Below, piece by piece: positions 1-13,110 of a stretch of DNA of 64,000 bases. The notes under the pieces are model-generated. The model worked only from the letters and a program-made list of their open reading frames with translations. It made no database searches and was not told the DNA's origin. Every line of letters begins with the position of its first letter. Position 1 is the stretch's first letter. Both the position numbers and the translations under genes were made by a program. This DNA comes from Scortum barcoo (lineage: Eukaryota > Chordata > Actinopteri > Centrarchiformes > Terapontidae): assembly GCA_023238725.1 (NCBI GenBank), contig CM041551.1, forward strand, positions 422,001 to 486,000, read 5' to 3'.

Positions 1-433
1 AGCCGGTGTTCCAAGCGAGCTGAGTCGAGCCTAAAATGTGTTACGTCAATAGATGGCAGGCCACTGATTGGCCAGTGCGTGACATCACTAGATGCGTCGG
101 GGAGAGCGACTCGTTCATAAGAGTCAACCGCGCCTTTTTTAAAAATGCAATAACAACAATGAACACAATCAGAGATGGCTGCACAGAAATCAACCCCGTG
201 GAGCAACGACGAGGTGCAGATATTTCTTTGTCTGGTGGCCTCCATTGCTCCATAGTCGTTTCGTGTTTGTGTCGCATAACAAATGACGTCGCTGCTGGAG
301 TTTCAGCCATATGCGTTGCCACGACGACTTCCCACCCACGCTGAGGTGGTACTCTATTGTAATGGAAAATGACCAAAACTGAGTCGAGCTAGTGAATCGA
401 GGCGAGCCCGAGTAGGTACTAGTGCAAAAGGGC
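1..433 (+). mobile_element. Harbinger-like MITE, copy A, cut by the window start
   Basis: This is the same element as the complete copy at 13,111-13,671, collinear from the internal part to the right terminal repeat (GTAGGTACTAGTGCAAAAGGGC-like, ending near 433). The left terminal repeat lies before the window. At 175 a short frame begins MAAQKSTPWSNDEVQ, which resembles the start of the Myb/SANT-like accessory protein of fish PIF/Harbinger transposons; it is soon closed by a stop. No transposase is present, so the copy is non-autonomous. The open frames seen across it on both strands are not genes. Confidence 0.75.
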
Positions 434-984
434 GAAAAGTTTCTTAGTATGGAGTCAGGCCAGAACAGCTTGAGGGCTCCTTTTCTGGAGGGATGACCAT
501 TCCTCATGGTTTCTCATGAGATGGTGATGGAGAGCATTGTTTTAAACATTGGTCTAAAATCCTCCATTGATGTGAAACTGGACTGAAATCTGGTGACTAA
601 TAACCTGGTGAAACTACTGAAAAAAATTAACAATTATATTAAATTATAGGACAGAAATGAGATTAAGACCACTCTCTTGGGGCACCACCACCACCATCAT
701 AAAGGGAAAACTGATAGACCATCCACCGCTTCAGTTTGATAAATGTACTAAAATATCTATTTGGAACTTATTAATAATTAACTTACAACCAAAAATTACC
801 AGAATGTTTTTATTATTTAATCATTAAGACTTGGTAAAGCTGAAGGATGCTGGAGTTCTATATAGAAGAGACTGGCAACACTGGCTCTTGTGGAACAATA
901 AAATGACCGGCATGGAGATCCACAAGCATGTATTTAAAAGATAACAAGACAAATGCAGACAGACAGACAGATAGATATACAGAG

Positions 985-987
<3 letters not shown>
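434..987. other. Unassigned non-coding sequence
   Basis: AT-rich sequence between MITE copy A and a GA microsatellite. No coding potential, structured RNA or repeat end was recognised. Confidence 0.5.
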
Positions 988-1026
<39 letters not shown>

Positions 1027-1043
1027 AGAGAAAAGAGAGAGAG
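988..1043. repeat. (GA)n microsatellite
   Basis: An almost pure GA dinucleotide tract with two small interruptions. It is preceded by short CAGA and GATA runs from about 955. It creates spurious Ser/Leu-rich frames on the minus strand. Confidence 0.95.
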
Positions 1044-3604
1044 TTCAGGCCTGTACTGAGGCAAAAGAACAATGGTAGATGTGTATAATTGGTGTGGGAA
1101 GGAAGATGGTGCCAGGTTAGTAAAGAGGATACTCAGTTAACATGCAAGACCTTGTAGTTACTAAATGCATTAACTTAGCAAATGGCTGTCAAATCCTCTG
1201 TAGTACACAATAAATCAAGAATATGATTTATAGATAATATAGATATAGATAATAGATATAGATATAGATAACAATATATTTGGTAACATTTAAGTGAAGA
1301 CCTGTGTAGATATTTATATTAACTGATTTAGCATATTCTGAAAAATGTAGAGTGACAGACAGTGAAGCAAATTTAAGTCACACAGTCAGCAAACAATTTC
1401 AGATCTGTAGGATACATGGGTGATTGTTTCATTTTTTGAAGTTTGGAATGTGAAATGTCTAGAAATTTAGATTTATTGTATTAAGACATGCCCACCTAAA
1501 TCAATCATTTTCAACAAAATTTTATGCACAAAGTGAGTCATGAGACTAGATCTTGCAAACCAAGTTTTGTATGACCCCATGTAGCCAATTATGAGATATA
1601 TTCACATTTGTGGTGCTCCCTAGAAGCAAAGCACAACATGCTTTTACATATGTTTTTTTTTTTAAATGATCAATCAATTGGCTTTTATAACTGAAATTAA
1701 ATAATGTACTGAAATCTTTCAAGTCTATTGGCTAAGTGGTTTCTGACAAGTGATAACTGATAAAAAGTTGTATTGAAAAAGTTAACATTTTTTGAGCACT
1801 GGAGCAGATAAATGAAGAGATTAAGAGGATGAAAGATTTTGACTCTAGGCCAATCTGTTTCGAAAATAACTGCAAAAAAAACAAACAAAAAAAAACTATT
1901 ACAGTGTTACCTTGAGTTCAATGACTATCATTTTCCGTGGCAGAGTTGTGGGTAGTAGATTTGCAGCCTACTGACCAATTTTTTTCATTGCACAGGTTTT
2001 TGCTGCATGAACACTCTAAGTGGAGAAGAACAACAACAAAAAAAGTCACTAAGGCTCCTGCATTGAGTGCTGCTGCTTGGATCCCTTAAAAAAGTAAAGC
2101 ATTCAGTCCTTGGTTTTAAAAGAAGAATATCCTACATTATGATCAAAAGAGGCCACACACATTTGTCAAACCAGTCCAGCACCAGTCTTTTATTCTGCAC
2201 TGTCTATCCACCTGCTCAGTACATAAACCTGCACAGAGGCTAGCATACCATCCAACAACATTCCATAAAGCAGACATTAAGGCTCTGTTCATATAACCTA
2301 GGGCAAACTTCCATCATAAACAGGTGTGTCCACTCATAAGTCAGCTGTTGCCACTTGCTTGTCTCTTAGCTTCACTCAAAGTTTTTTAATCAAATTCATT
2401 TCTGGCCTACAGTCAGATGAGACATGGAAAACTAATAAAACATTTTTGAAAACATCCCTTTGAAGCTGTAAGTGATATCATAGACACTATGGCCATTCTT
2501 TTCTACAGTCAATGCGTACACATGCACACACACACACACACAGTCAGTCTATGATTGAAGTGTCTGTATTCTTGTCTCCTCTTTCTGCCTCCATCCCATG
2601 TCAACACTTTTAACTGGGAATTAAACGCTGCCAACCACACTAATATCTGCTGCCCATCAAAACCACAGTAGGCCTATGGCAGAGACAGACAGGGAAACTG
2701 AGAAATAGACCCAGCCAGTGAAGGAGCTAGTCTCATGCAGGAGGAAACTACTCCCCACTTTAACATAAGTGCTGCTTTTATAGGCAGCAGCCTTCTCTTA
2801 GCTCACACCTCGTCAACACTATTCATTTTTGAAAAGCTCACAGCAGCCACTCTCCATCTCACTGTATGTGTTACATTACTGTCAGCCAGCTTGGTTTGCT
2901 TCTCAGATTTCTCCTACTTTGTCTCCAGTTGTGATGTGCAGGGATACATATTATACAGATAGAGAAAGTTTAAGGCAAAGTGGTATCCTGAGTTTTGGCA
3001 GAGCCTCTTTCCTTGTCAGCTGGGCTGCTAAGTCCCAGAGGAGAGGGTGGGGCAGGGTACCGGACAGCTCCTGGGAACAGCAGAGACTTCCAGACGGAAG
3101 CAGCCAGGCCTTGGGATGGTTGACAGTTTTTAGAAATGCTAGCAGGATGGCTCTAGGGATGGCAATAAATGTCAGTTGCCAAAGGTCAGACGACCACTAG
3201 TCATCTACCAGTCGTCAGTTCACAAGAACACCAATCAGAACATTAAACAGAACACAGACATCAATATTTAAATGATACACAATAAAGAAAAAAAAAGTAA
3301 AGCTATTATTAAATATATTATCTACACTCTATTAGGGAGATATCCTGTATGCTCATTTTGCTGCCACTGTACAATCATTTACAACAGTACCATTCCATTA
3401 GCTTCCACACTCACCTCTGTGAGAGGTCACCACTGACATCTCAAAGCCATAAGTCTATGAAGTATTTTCTATCCAAAGCACCATTATTTAAGTTCATAGC
3501 TAATAAGATCACAGATCACAGAATCAGCATTTGCATACCAATTCTGAACTGGGACAGACCTGTTTTATTTGTGAATTTTTATTTGTGAATGTGACTCTGA
3601 CTCA
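1044..3604. other. Unassigned sequence, probably within the last rsu1 intron
   Basis: No exon, transposon or RNA gene was recognised. It contains a GATATA-rich stretch near 1,228-1,270 and a short (CA)n run near 2,525-2,541. Open frames at 2,735-3,200 have no recognisable domain and look like chance. Confidence 0.5.
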
Positions 3605-3715
3605 TGTTGTGGTGATGCTCCATAATGATAATAATAACAATGCATTTTATTTATAGAGCTCTTTAAGAGTGCTCAAAGACACTTTACAGTTAAAATGGTC
3701 AAAGAAGGCAACACA
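3605..3715. repeat. LINE 3'-tail-like fragment
   Basis: AATAATAATAACAATGC is followed by a 'tttatttatagagctcttt...gtgctcaaagacactttacag' pattern. This recurs at the 3' ends of fish LINEs and LINE-mobilised repeats. No coding part is attached. The family is not certain. Confidence 0.45.
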
Positions 3716-5591
3716 TTAAAACATTACTACATGAATATATGCAATTTATTATCAGGCCTATCTGGCAAAAGATATCTTGATCTTAGTGGGACTTCCTGAA
3801 TAAACAGAAAAGTTTGGCTGAAGTAAAATCAAATCAGTTTAAGATCTAAATTTTCAACATATATTGACTGAATTACTTAAAGTCAAATTGAAACCCAAAA
3901 TCCCTGAAAAGAAAACTCTGATCTCCTACAACCCAAAATGGAAATTCCTATATTTTGCTGTCCCATGTATGCTGACATTCAACATTTCATTTACTTGAGT
4001 TATTAATGCAACACCTCTGCCTTTTAACATCATCTCAGGAGAGAAACTGCATTACCAAAGACAAGTGTATGAAAATGTAAGGCCTAAAAAGTCATCATAT
4101 TCATTTCAGTCTTTCTTTAATATACCATATATATAGCTATTTCTTAATCTAACAATATGAAGGGGTATTCAACTTTCCTGTTCATTTAATTTCTGTATGA
4201 AAGAAAATTACATCACAAATATACTTACATTTTATTAACATACATTTTTGCCTGTGAGCTGGGGACAGCAGGAAACCGAGAGAATAGATGTAGATGATAA
4301 AAAGGACACAAAGCAGAGCTGCTGAAGGATATCAGGACTGTAGTGACTGATTGTGTATGCTTCTTTTAAGAAAAGATTATCTATTTAGTCAATAAGCGGC
4401 CAATGCAGCACACTTGGTGCTGTCATAACAAGCTAGGGTTTGCATAATTGTGGGTTCTCAGCATTGATGGATGAGCAGAGGAAAGAAGGATATGGAGGGG
4501 AGAGGAGGAGTGGAGGAGGGGAATGATCAGTCAGTCTGGCATAAAGGAAAAAATAAATCAATATGAAGAAAGGAGAATAATGCAGCCTAATTGATGATGG
4601 AGTGTTCACTCTGAAAAAAGGGATCTGGGAGTCAATGTTTATGAATGGTTTTTAATAATTTTCTTTCTTTACTAGTATGTATATAGTATTTGTTGCTGCA
4701 ATGTTAAGTCACAGTCAAACACCATCTCCTGTCTGCCTGACAGTTGACAACCAGCATGGAGGTGAGCATGAACAGAATACTGTGGCCAGTAAAAGAAAGA
4801 AGAGGACCTCAATGTCTTATTCCAGTACTGAACAACATGGCCAGAAAGAGACTAAAGTGCACCAAACAATCTCCTTTAAACACAGCAGACATTTCAATAA
4901 GCGAGGCTAACTTCACCTCAGAGAAGCTGGTCTACATAGAGCAGTCTGGTCCACAACAGGTATTCAAATTTTGGTGTTTGTGAGTCACTAATCAAGTGAT
5001 CCAAGGGACATTTCACACATACCTCATTTTGTCAAAATTTTCAGTTTGACTAAACCAAAATAAGAAGTGTAAGATGTCCCCAGGACCACAGGCCAGAACA
5101 AACAGATGATCCTGGTCCAACCAAAAGAAGTGGTCCGGATCAAACTGAACCAGTGCCAGGAGCAATGTGGAGGACAGGCTGCATGCATTATTAGTAGGAG
5201 AATTACAGTATCAGCAAGGAAAGTTGCTGTAATAACCAAATTAAGCCTATTTCATCACAAGCTCATCAACTGTATATGCTTAAAATTACAAAAACATTTA
5301 TAGCTTTTAACATCTAAAAAACATGTCTTTGAAAAATATATCTTGTAACACATTTATGTTGTTTTGTTGTCCTGCACTACTATCCCTGTAACACCAAGCT
5401 CACTATGTTTAAAGTCTAACATGTTGAATCAGCGAAGGCTTCTTCCCAACTTAATCTTACTGAAAATCTATGACACTATAAAGACTAATAGTGGACACTT
5501 AGTCCCTCTGGTTGCCTGTTTCTTTTTTCCCTCTCTTTGTGTGCTAAAGAGGCCAGAGCCCAAGAGAACATGGTATATCCAACCAACCACA

Positions 5592-5592
<1 letters not shown>
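3716..5592. other. Unassigned sequence
   Basis: No gene recognised. A modest frame at 4,677-4,983 is Lys/Arg/Ser-rich but matches no family I know and has no clear splice partner. The rest is AT-rich and featureless. Confidence 0.45.

Positions 5593-5667
<75 letters not shown>
5593..5667. repeat. Compound (CT)n(CA)n microsatellite
   Basis: About 58 bases of CT repeat pass directly into about 18 bases of AC repeat. The Ser/Leu- and Arg/Glu-rich frames across it on both strands are artefacts of the repeat. Confidence 0.97.
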
Positions 5668-8600
5668 ATGATAAAAATGGTTTCATTATGTTTTTATACA
5701 GGCAATGCAGAAGACTAACAGTGCTAGCTACAGATCAACATAAAGATTTCCCATTTCTTTTGTCTGTGTGCGTGTGTGTGTGTGAGACTGTGCAGCTCTG
5801 GTGATGAACTGTTAGGGCCAATTAAATGCAGAAGAAGAGAGTCGAATGGATTCAGATTCCTGATGATGTCTTTATGGAGCTCCACTATTCCACACGGCTT
5901 AATTAATCATAGCAAAGTTCTGTGTGTGTGTGTTGTGTGTAAAGAGATTGAAAGTTGGTATTTGCTTTCCTTTATTCGTGTGTGTGTACAAAGTTAAAAA
6001 TATGTAGGCCTATGTGTGAGTGTGTGTATGATAAATGCACAGAAGAGGCCAAAGGCCATTGATCTGATGGGGGCATTCCACTCGCAGCCACCTCATCTTC
6101 ACCAGAGCTGCCAAGCAATTTAGTAGCTTCCTTTACAGGCAGACAAACATTAGTGGGAAGGAGAATAAGCTGGTGAGAAGGAGAGGCCAAGATAAGAAAA
6201 GAGGAGTGGGGAGGTGGAGGAAAAGGCAGGGGAAAGGCACGGGAAAAGAGGGGAAAGGATTCTAGTTAAGATTCATGACAAACAACTTGGGCTTTTAGCC
6301 ATCTGACTTCATCATTAGTTAGTTACATTTACTGCTGACCACCAGTACTCTAAATGATCTGTGCATCTATATGTGAGCATTAGTTTATCCCTAAATGCTA
6401 TCAACAAGAATATCCTCTACCTTTATAACCACACACAGAGTCCATGGTTCTCTGTTGCATAATTGTCAGCATTTGACCCGCAGACTCTTCACTGCCAATA
6501 CCGTTGAAGTCCACATTAGTCTCAGCTAACCTGCCATTAAATACATATATACATATAATAAACATATAATACATGTTGAAATATACAAACAACCATGAAT
6601 TATAAGGAGATTAGATGATTTGAAACTACCCACAACAACTACAGGTACCTGTATCAGAGGAGGATCTGAGACCCAAAGCAAACCCATACTACAATATCCT
6701 CAACTGCATATATTGTAAGCACTAGTGCTGTTGTGGACCACTGTAAGCAATAGTGCCACTAACAGGCATATCAAAGTTACTATTATATGTAGAATATAAA
6801 CATTTGTGATTTTGGGATCCCCAGTAGTATCCACAAAAGGCACTGTGGCAAACAATAATGCATGCTGCTACTAGTTTAATAAGTTTGATAACCTATTACT
6901 TCATGACCATGTGTGCATCTGTATGGTCAGACCAAACCTCTGGGAAACTATAGCACATACTGATAGTAGAGATACACTGGAGACTCCAACAGCTGCTACA
7001 ACGCTGACTTTACAGACCAGAACAGTTACTTTTTGGCTAACTGCCTCCTCCCGGCTCAGTCTTAGAGTCGAGAGCATGCATTTTCAACCAGGCAAGGAGG
7101 CAGTTATGGATGTAATAATCAATCCACAACAGATCATTATTAGCTGATGTCTGAAATATGTCTTTAGTGATTGGCTAATCATTTTTCATTCTTTTGTACC
7201 ACTTGACAATGACTGACCATGGTCTGCTAATTATTCATTAACAGTGAATGGGTTGTTTGCATTATAGTGGTTAACTGTGTGGTTGGTTTTGGGGCATTCC
7301 AGTTCGCTACCAAAAACACTACATTTCACTCTGTTAATGCACAGTGTGGTGACTAAGTCAACAAATGTGGATTTTAATCAGTAGAAGCAGTTCGTCAGTA
7401 GCCTCTCCTCTGTGTTCCAGAGCTGAGCAGAGAAGTCAGTGCTGACAATTGGGACAAGAGGGTGGGTAATGCATAAGAAAGAGGTTGCAATATCAGCCCT
7501 TCAGCTATGAGACCTTCTCACTGTAGGTCCCTGGTCCAACAGTCTATGTTAGGCATTAATAGGCAATGAATATAATAAAAGAGCAACTGAGACAGAAAGA
7601 CTGCACACCACAGCAGAACTAATCAGACCTAGTTGAGCAGCAATGTTGGAGAGTGACATGACAATATGTTAGCATGTCACTTTGATGATGATGTAAACTG
7701 CAGAACGATTATGACCATTTTATAGACCATGTCAGAATTTTCCTCAAGGATTTCCTACCTTCCCTGTGGTTTCTGGTTTGAGTTATTTTTACTGTAGAAC
7801 TCGTCTTTACTGTGTCTTGTTTTCATCCATATTTTCTACAGGCAGCACTGAGAGCTGGAGCTAATAGAAATTGTGCTGAAAAAAAATCAGGCACAGAAAG
7901 ATGAAGGCAGACTAAGAACAGCAAATGATTGGACCATTGTAGCCCTGTTTCTCAGCAAGAGATAATAGTAATAGTTCACTGTAAATTGCCACTTTGTACA
8001 TATCTTGGTCACCATTTTTTACTATGAAATGTCAATCAGCCAGTATATGCTTAGCATATGTTATGTATTATTTTCTCAAAGGAAAGAAAGAGAGTGCCTA
8101 ACTGCAGTTTCAAATAGCATATTATCTTAAACAGAATACTCTTGTGCTCCATTGTTTTCCACATATATTCAAGATGTGCCTTTAATTCCAGCAGTAGTTC
8201 ATTCAAATCAGCTCAACTGTGCATCTTATTTGTAGGAACATTTGACAGAATGACAACTGATCATGGTCATTCACATTTACTGCTGGTATTAATGAGCATT
8301 CTCTATTCTATCCGCATTGTGATCTGATCTCAGAGTCTAAATGAAGCAGGCCGAGCTGGCAGACTTGACTTGACCATCAAGGAACAAGGAATAAAAAACT
8401 ATAAAAACAGCTAAATTACAGATGTCTGTGGAGCAGAGAGGTTTGGCTATCCCAAATACTAAACTCTATCAGCTGTCTGAACAGCCCTCTTAAATTGCAG
8501 AGAGGTTTAATAATGATGCAGAAAAAATATGGCTAGATCTGGAATCATTTAACACAGAAAATATACTATCAAAACTCTTATTTGCTGTAGATTGAAGGAA

Positions 8601-10751
8601 AATCTAGAGTGTTTTGGATGACAATATCATAATTAAAGCAAGTAGAAGTATGACAATTTGCATATGTAACTGAACCGGAGTTATTAAGTTTAGGTTACTG
8701 CATCGTCTACAGATTATGCCCTACTTTAGACACAGGAAGAATCAGAGTGCCCCATATGTCAAGTGGAGGTGTGACGTTACAGGCATTGTAGGTGATCATC
8801 TATCCCTATTGAGGAGTACTGGTGTAAAAACTGTTGGTAAATTCAACTTGATTTTTAATGTCCACCTTGACAGTGAACCTCGGGTTTGTTCCCGGGTTTA
8901 CCCAGTGCTTATATTAAAGGCTTTTGTCAAAGCAAGTTGTTCAGTATTCTTAACTTAATATGTTCGCGTATACCAATGGAATATCCAACATACATACAGA
9001 AATGTAATAAATGTAAAATGGGTCATTTTTAAGACATGGACCTCTTTCTTTAGAAATGCTGGTATAGCATGTGTGAGATCTAAGTCAGATGTTATGTTCT
9101 TATGGCCATTGTGTAATGTTAGATCTGTCTAATACAAATATCGTTCAACAAAAAGCATACATAGTGTTCTTGAAACAGAGAGGGATTAAAAGTCAACTCC
9201 CAACAACACTGAAATACTGTGAAATGCAAGATTAGAGAGATATGGAAAGGGAGACGGGAGGAAATGAATAAAAGATGCATTGTAGGGAAAGAGAGGGGTT
9301 TGTCTCTACAGTATGTTAATGTGTCATGAGCTACATAGTCTGGCAGCTCTTGCTGTCAGGATAACAGGATTACTGATGCAACATGTATGACAAGTATCAT
9401 ATTCCTCCTCCCAGTTTCTTTCTTTCTCTCAAGAAGGATGGCAATATTTTACTATTTAGAGTAATACATGTTTAAGTTCCCACATTACAACACCACAGTA
9501 GTGTTATTAAAGGAACAACCCAACTATCCAGGCCCAGCTATAAGAGCTTAGCCAGAGAGACGAACTATTTCAGAAATAAAATTCTGTTCTGTTTGTTAAA
9601 TCTTGCTTTGTTTCCTTACTTTAGATCAGTCTTGTGAGTCAAAAACTAGCTGAATCCTCCAAGCAGATACATAAAGCATTTAGCATTTAGACATTGGGTT
9701 TAAAGGTTTAATGGTGATGCTGCAGCCAACTAAATTACCAACAGTGCACAAGGGCATCTGTGAAGCAAAAGGAAACCTCACTACCATAATTCTCGATTGC
9801 TTGAAACAAAATAGTTTGTCATTGCTGAGTGTCTCTGCTTATGCTTGTTGGATTTAGTTGGATCTAGTCTTCAAAATAGACATTTTTGCTCAAATGTGAC
9901 AAAGACAAAATGGAGAGTGTATCAAATGAAAATCACCTTGTCATGATTGACTGTATTAGTCAAGAAAAATTCTGAACTCAAGGGGCACTGTGCTGAGTCC
10001 AGTCATCACGTTGTGAATATCACTAATACTGATACTAAATACATTTAAATCCATATGTTGCTCTGAAGTGTCCCAGTGGCCCCTAACAATGCCTCAAAAT
10101 GAATCTAAACTCTGAAAGCTTCTGAAAATGGTAAGCAGAAATGTAAAACATATATATAATATTTAAAAATTAAAACGAGATGGCTCATCTCAAGGGTCTA
10201 TGCTAATGAACTTGCACAACAATTAAACACCCATATATTCTGACCTGATGTCCTGTAAAGCAGGTGCTGCACTTCAGAGCATATGACTACTGCTTCTCAA
10301 CTGACATTGACATTGACTGTTCATTTACTGTTCTGAGATAGCCTGTCTGTCTGTATGAGGGTGTGCTGTATACTCCACCCTGACCTCTGACCTCCCTGTG
10401 GAGGGGGCATGAGGAAATATCTCTAAAGAGAGAGAAAACTGTACGATAGTACAGTAATAGTATTACAGTACAGTATTACTTTCACTTTCACATTATCAAA
10501 TAGGACAGAAAATGGAGGTACAGACAGATGTGTGTGTGTTTGTGTGTGTGTGTCTGTGAGTGTTGACAGAGTTGGAAGATGAAGGACATTTAGTCAGGTG
10601 TGAATGAAGCTGTGAAGACACACAGAAGATCTCTTTGGGAAATGGTTTAACACCTGTTTTAAGACAGGCTGCTGTTCACTATGTGTGTGTGTGTGTTCTT
10701 TCACTGTTTCACTGACATTCACTCCCACATCTTTCTCAGTCTCACACATCC
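5668..10751. other. Unassigned sequence, probably within the last rsu1 intron
   Basis: Five kilobases with no exon, RNA gene or transposon that I can name. It contains short GT-rich tracts (for example 5,765-5,785, 5,922-5,940 and 10,530-10,553). The missing last rsu1 exon (LYGRHMQ region) was looked for here on the minus strand and not found. Confidence 0.45.
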
Positions 10752-11160
10752 TCACACTCTGTCCATACAATGTCTCTCACAGACTGAGGGTGTATCTTCA
10801 GTGTTGGCGATCATGAGAGGGAACCTGAAAATAACCACAAGTGGGTCTTCAGAGGTACTGAAGCCAAGGCTGTGATGGACCCCAACATCACTTTTAAGAT
10901 GCGCTTCCACCGCAAGAAGTTTCCCCAGGAAATAGTAACCTCTGAAGGAACTAGGTGCATTTAAGGCGATTATTTTAACCCCCAGAAAGGCCTCTGCCCT
11001 GGGGATGACTACTTTCATAAGTACAGGAATTTTGGGCGTGGGCCTTGCAGCGCTGAAGATTTCTGATAGGTTGAGCATTCCCAGCATTTTATTTCAGCCA
11101 ACTAAGGACTCAGCTTTGACGTTGTTGGAAGCCATGGTGGATGACACAGAGACAGGCGAG
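10752..11160 (-). other. Unidentified GC-richer ORF island (possible retrocopy or first exon)
   Basis: Reading leftward, a Kozak-like CCACCATGGCTTCC at about 11,134 starts MASNNVKAESLVG and then meets a stop. A second frame runs open for 111 codons from 11,087 to 10,752. The plus strand also has open stretches, for example one containing VMDPNITFKMRFHRKKF near 10,875-10,925. I do not recognise a protein in any frame. The island is more GC-rich than its surroundings, which is why it stands out. It could be a decayed processed copy of an mRNA, a first exon of an unknown gene, or chance. Confidence 0.3.
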
Positions 11161-13110
11161 CAGTTGGCTGAAGGGAAATCACATACGGCAAACATGATAC
11201 TTGTTAAATGCTATAATGCTAACTAGCCGAAAGCTAATTTTAGCTGACGTTACATGCTAACGCCAACTGCTTGCATTAATGCTAACCACCACTGGTGTAG
11301 AATTGCCATTTGTAAAGAAAGGACTGGTTAAATCAGTTGTACAAAATGATATACCACTGCGGTCACCAGCCAAGGTATAGAGCATTTTACTTGTTCTGTT
11401 GCCTTAGTGATGTTCTGTCTTAATAGTTATTCTTACTATGCACAATATGATCAATAAGTATTTGTGGATGGAATCAAATTTGTGTTTGTTTAGTGGATGT
11501 TCTTGCAAATCATATTCTAATATTTACAACGCTTTAAGGGGGTAGTGGCTGTAAATTTTACTCTTATACACCAGTATTTAAAGCAGATGAGAGAGCATAG
11601 CTTAAAATAAACAGTGGTCCTTAGACTGAACTACACGTGATGTGTTAAATTATTTAAACAATAGTTATGCAGCTGTGACTATATCTATTGATGAAAAAGA
11701 AATGTTACATTGGTGTAACCTCAACAACAAGTGTCAAAGGAATGACACCTATTGAACAGGAGTGAAACAGGTTGTCAGGTAGTCGTGTGCAAACAATGTG
11801 TGTGAAAACAGCCATCACTTTGTCATGTATCAGCTGACTAATTGCTTAATCCTGCTGGGTGGAAACGCAGTGGACAATGGCCTCCAGGAACCTTTTTAGT
11901 TCCTTGAAAACTGTTCCTGGGAATGAATGCTCTGGATACTTTGAGTGGAAATGCAGCTTTAAAGGTTTAACAGAGACACGAGTCAGAGGTGGAACTGACT
12001 TTATACCAAAGAAGGAAGAGAAACACTTTTCAGCCCACTTCCTCTTTAAAAGGTAGCAGAGCTTTGGACCATTATGCTTTCCAGCAGTGTTTGTTCTAAC
12101 TGTTGTTGTTTAATGGAGGAAATCCATTCAACATGTTTTCTGGAGGTCAGTGAGTTCTGGAAAGAAATATTGACTGTAAACATAACCTTCGTTTATTTAC
12201 AAGAAAATTGTAACTGCAATTGATGAGAGTGATGGCTAAATTATGCACGTGCTGCTTTTTGAGTGCTAACTTTAACAATGAAAGTGATTGATTACAAAGA
12301 CAGAGTGGCAGTCCATGATATAGAGTAGACTCTCCATCATCCAGTCAGACATACACAGGTGACTGTCAATTTGATCTGTTTGTCACCAAATATAATGAAT
12401 AGCCTTTTATTCCAAAATGAAACCTGGACCTAACCCTTACCAAGTGGGTTCCATTGGGGAAAAAAGTGTAGATATATAAAATGTAGAGCTTGAAAGTAAC
12501 TGGGTTTGACTGTGCTGCCTTCCACTGTACCATATTTGACTGTTGTGTTACATTGCCTTCACATATACATAGATACCTCATAAACATACACCTCTACAGC
12601 TGTCAACCTCTGGGAAACCTTTGTGGTGCGAACCCTTGTTGGGTCACAACGGCCTATATGAAAAAATAAAATCAAAGAACAATGAAACAGTGCCAAAATC
12701 CCATCAGGCCGTGCAAATCTCAAGATTAGTTTTGAATGAAAACACTAGTGGCCCATTGGACAAGACCCACGGAAACCCCAGGGAGTCCCCATGACATTGC
12801 CTTCATGTCACCAGGGATTTAGGGAATTGGCACATATCTCCCCACAGCATTTTTCTACTAAAACCTAAAGTTGCTACAGGAGTTGTCAGATCAGTAATTT
12901 TTTTAATAATAATAATAATCAGTGTTTTTTAATTATTGCATGGACCCTCGTTACCTACAGAAGGAAGATACGGATCACTAGTTTTTTTTTTCAAGAAAGA
13001 GAAAGATAACTTCTATGCTTCTAATTTCTTTGTTATTATATAAGCCTTGATTTAAGTAATGGACTGCCATGGCCTGTTTGCTGCTGTTTTATTGTAGTCA
13101 ACTGTCTTTC
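11161..13110. other. Unassigned sequence
   Basis: No gene or repeat recognised between the ORF island and MITE copy B. It includes several short 'gctaac' and 'gctagc' motifs near 11,210-11,290, as often seen in fish 5' untranslated regions, but no supporting exon. Confidence 0.4.

Noticed and set aside
190..507. Minus-strand frames in the first 500 bases as a gene
   Set aside because: They recur in MITE copy B and are part of a non-autonomous transposon.
2735..3200. Two overlapping plus-strand frames (75 and 123 codons)
   Set aside because: No domain, no splice context and no similarity to anything I recognise.
5364..5804. 146-codon open frame across the CT/CA repeat
   Set aside because: Its length comes from the dinucleotide repeat, which cannot form stops; no domain is present.
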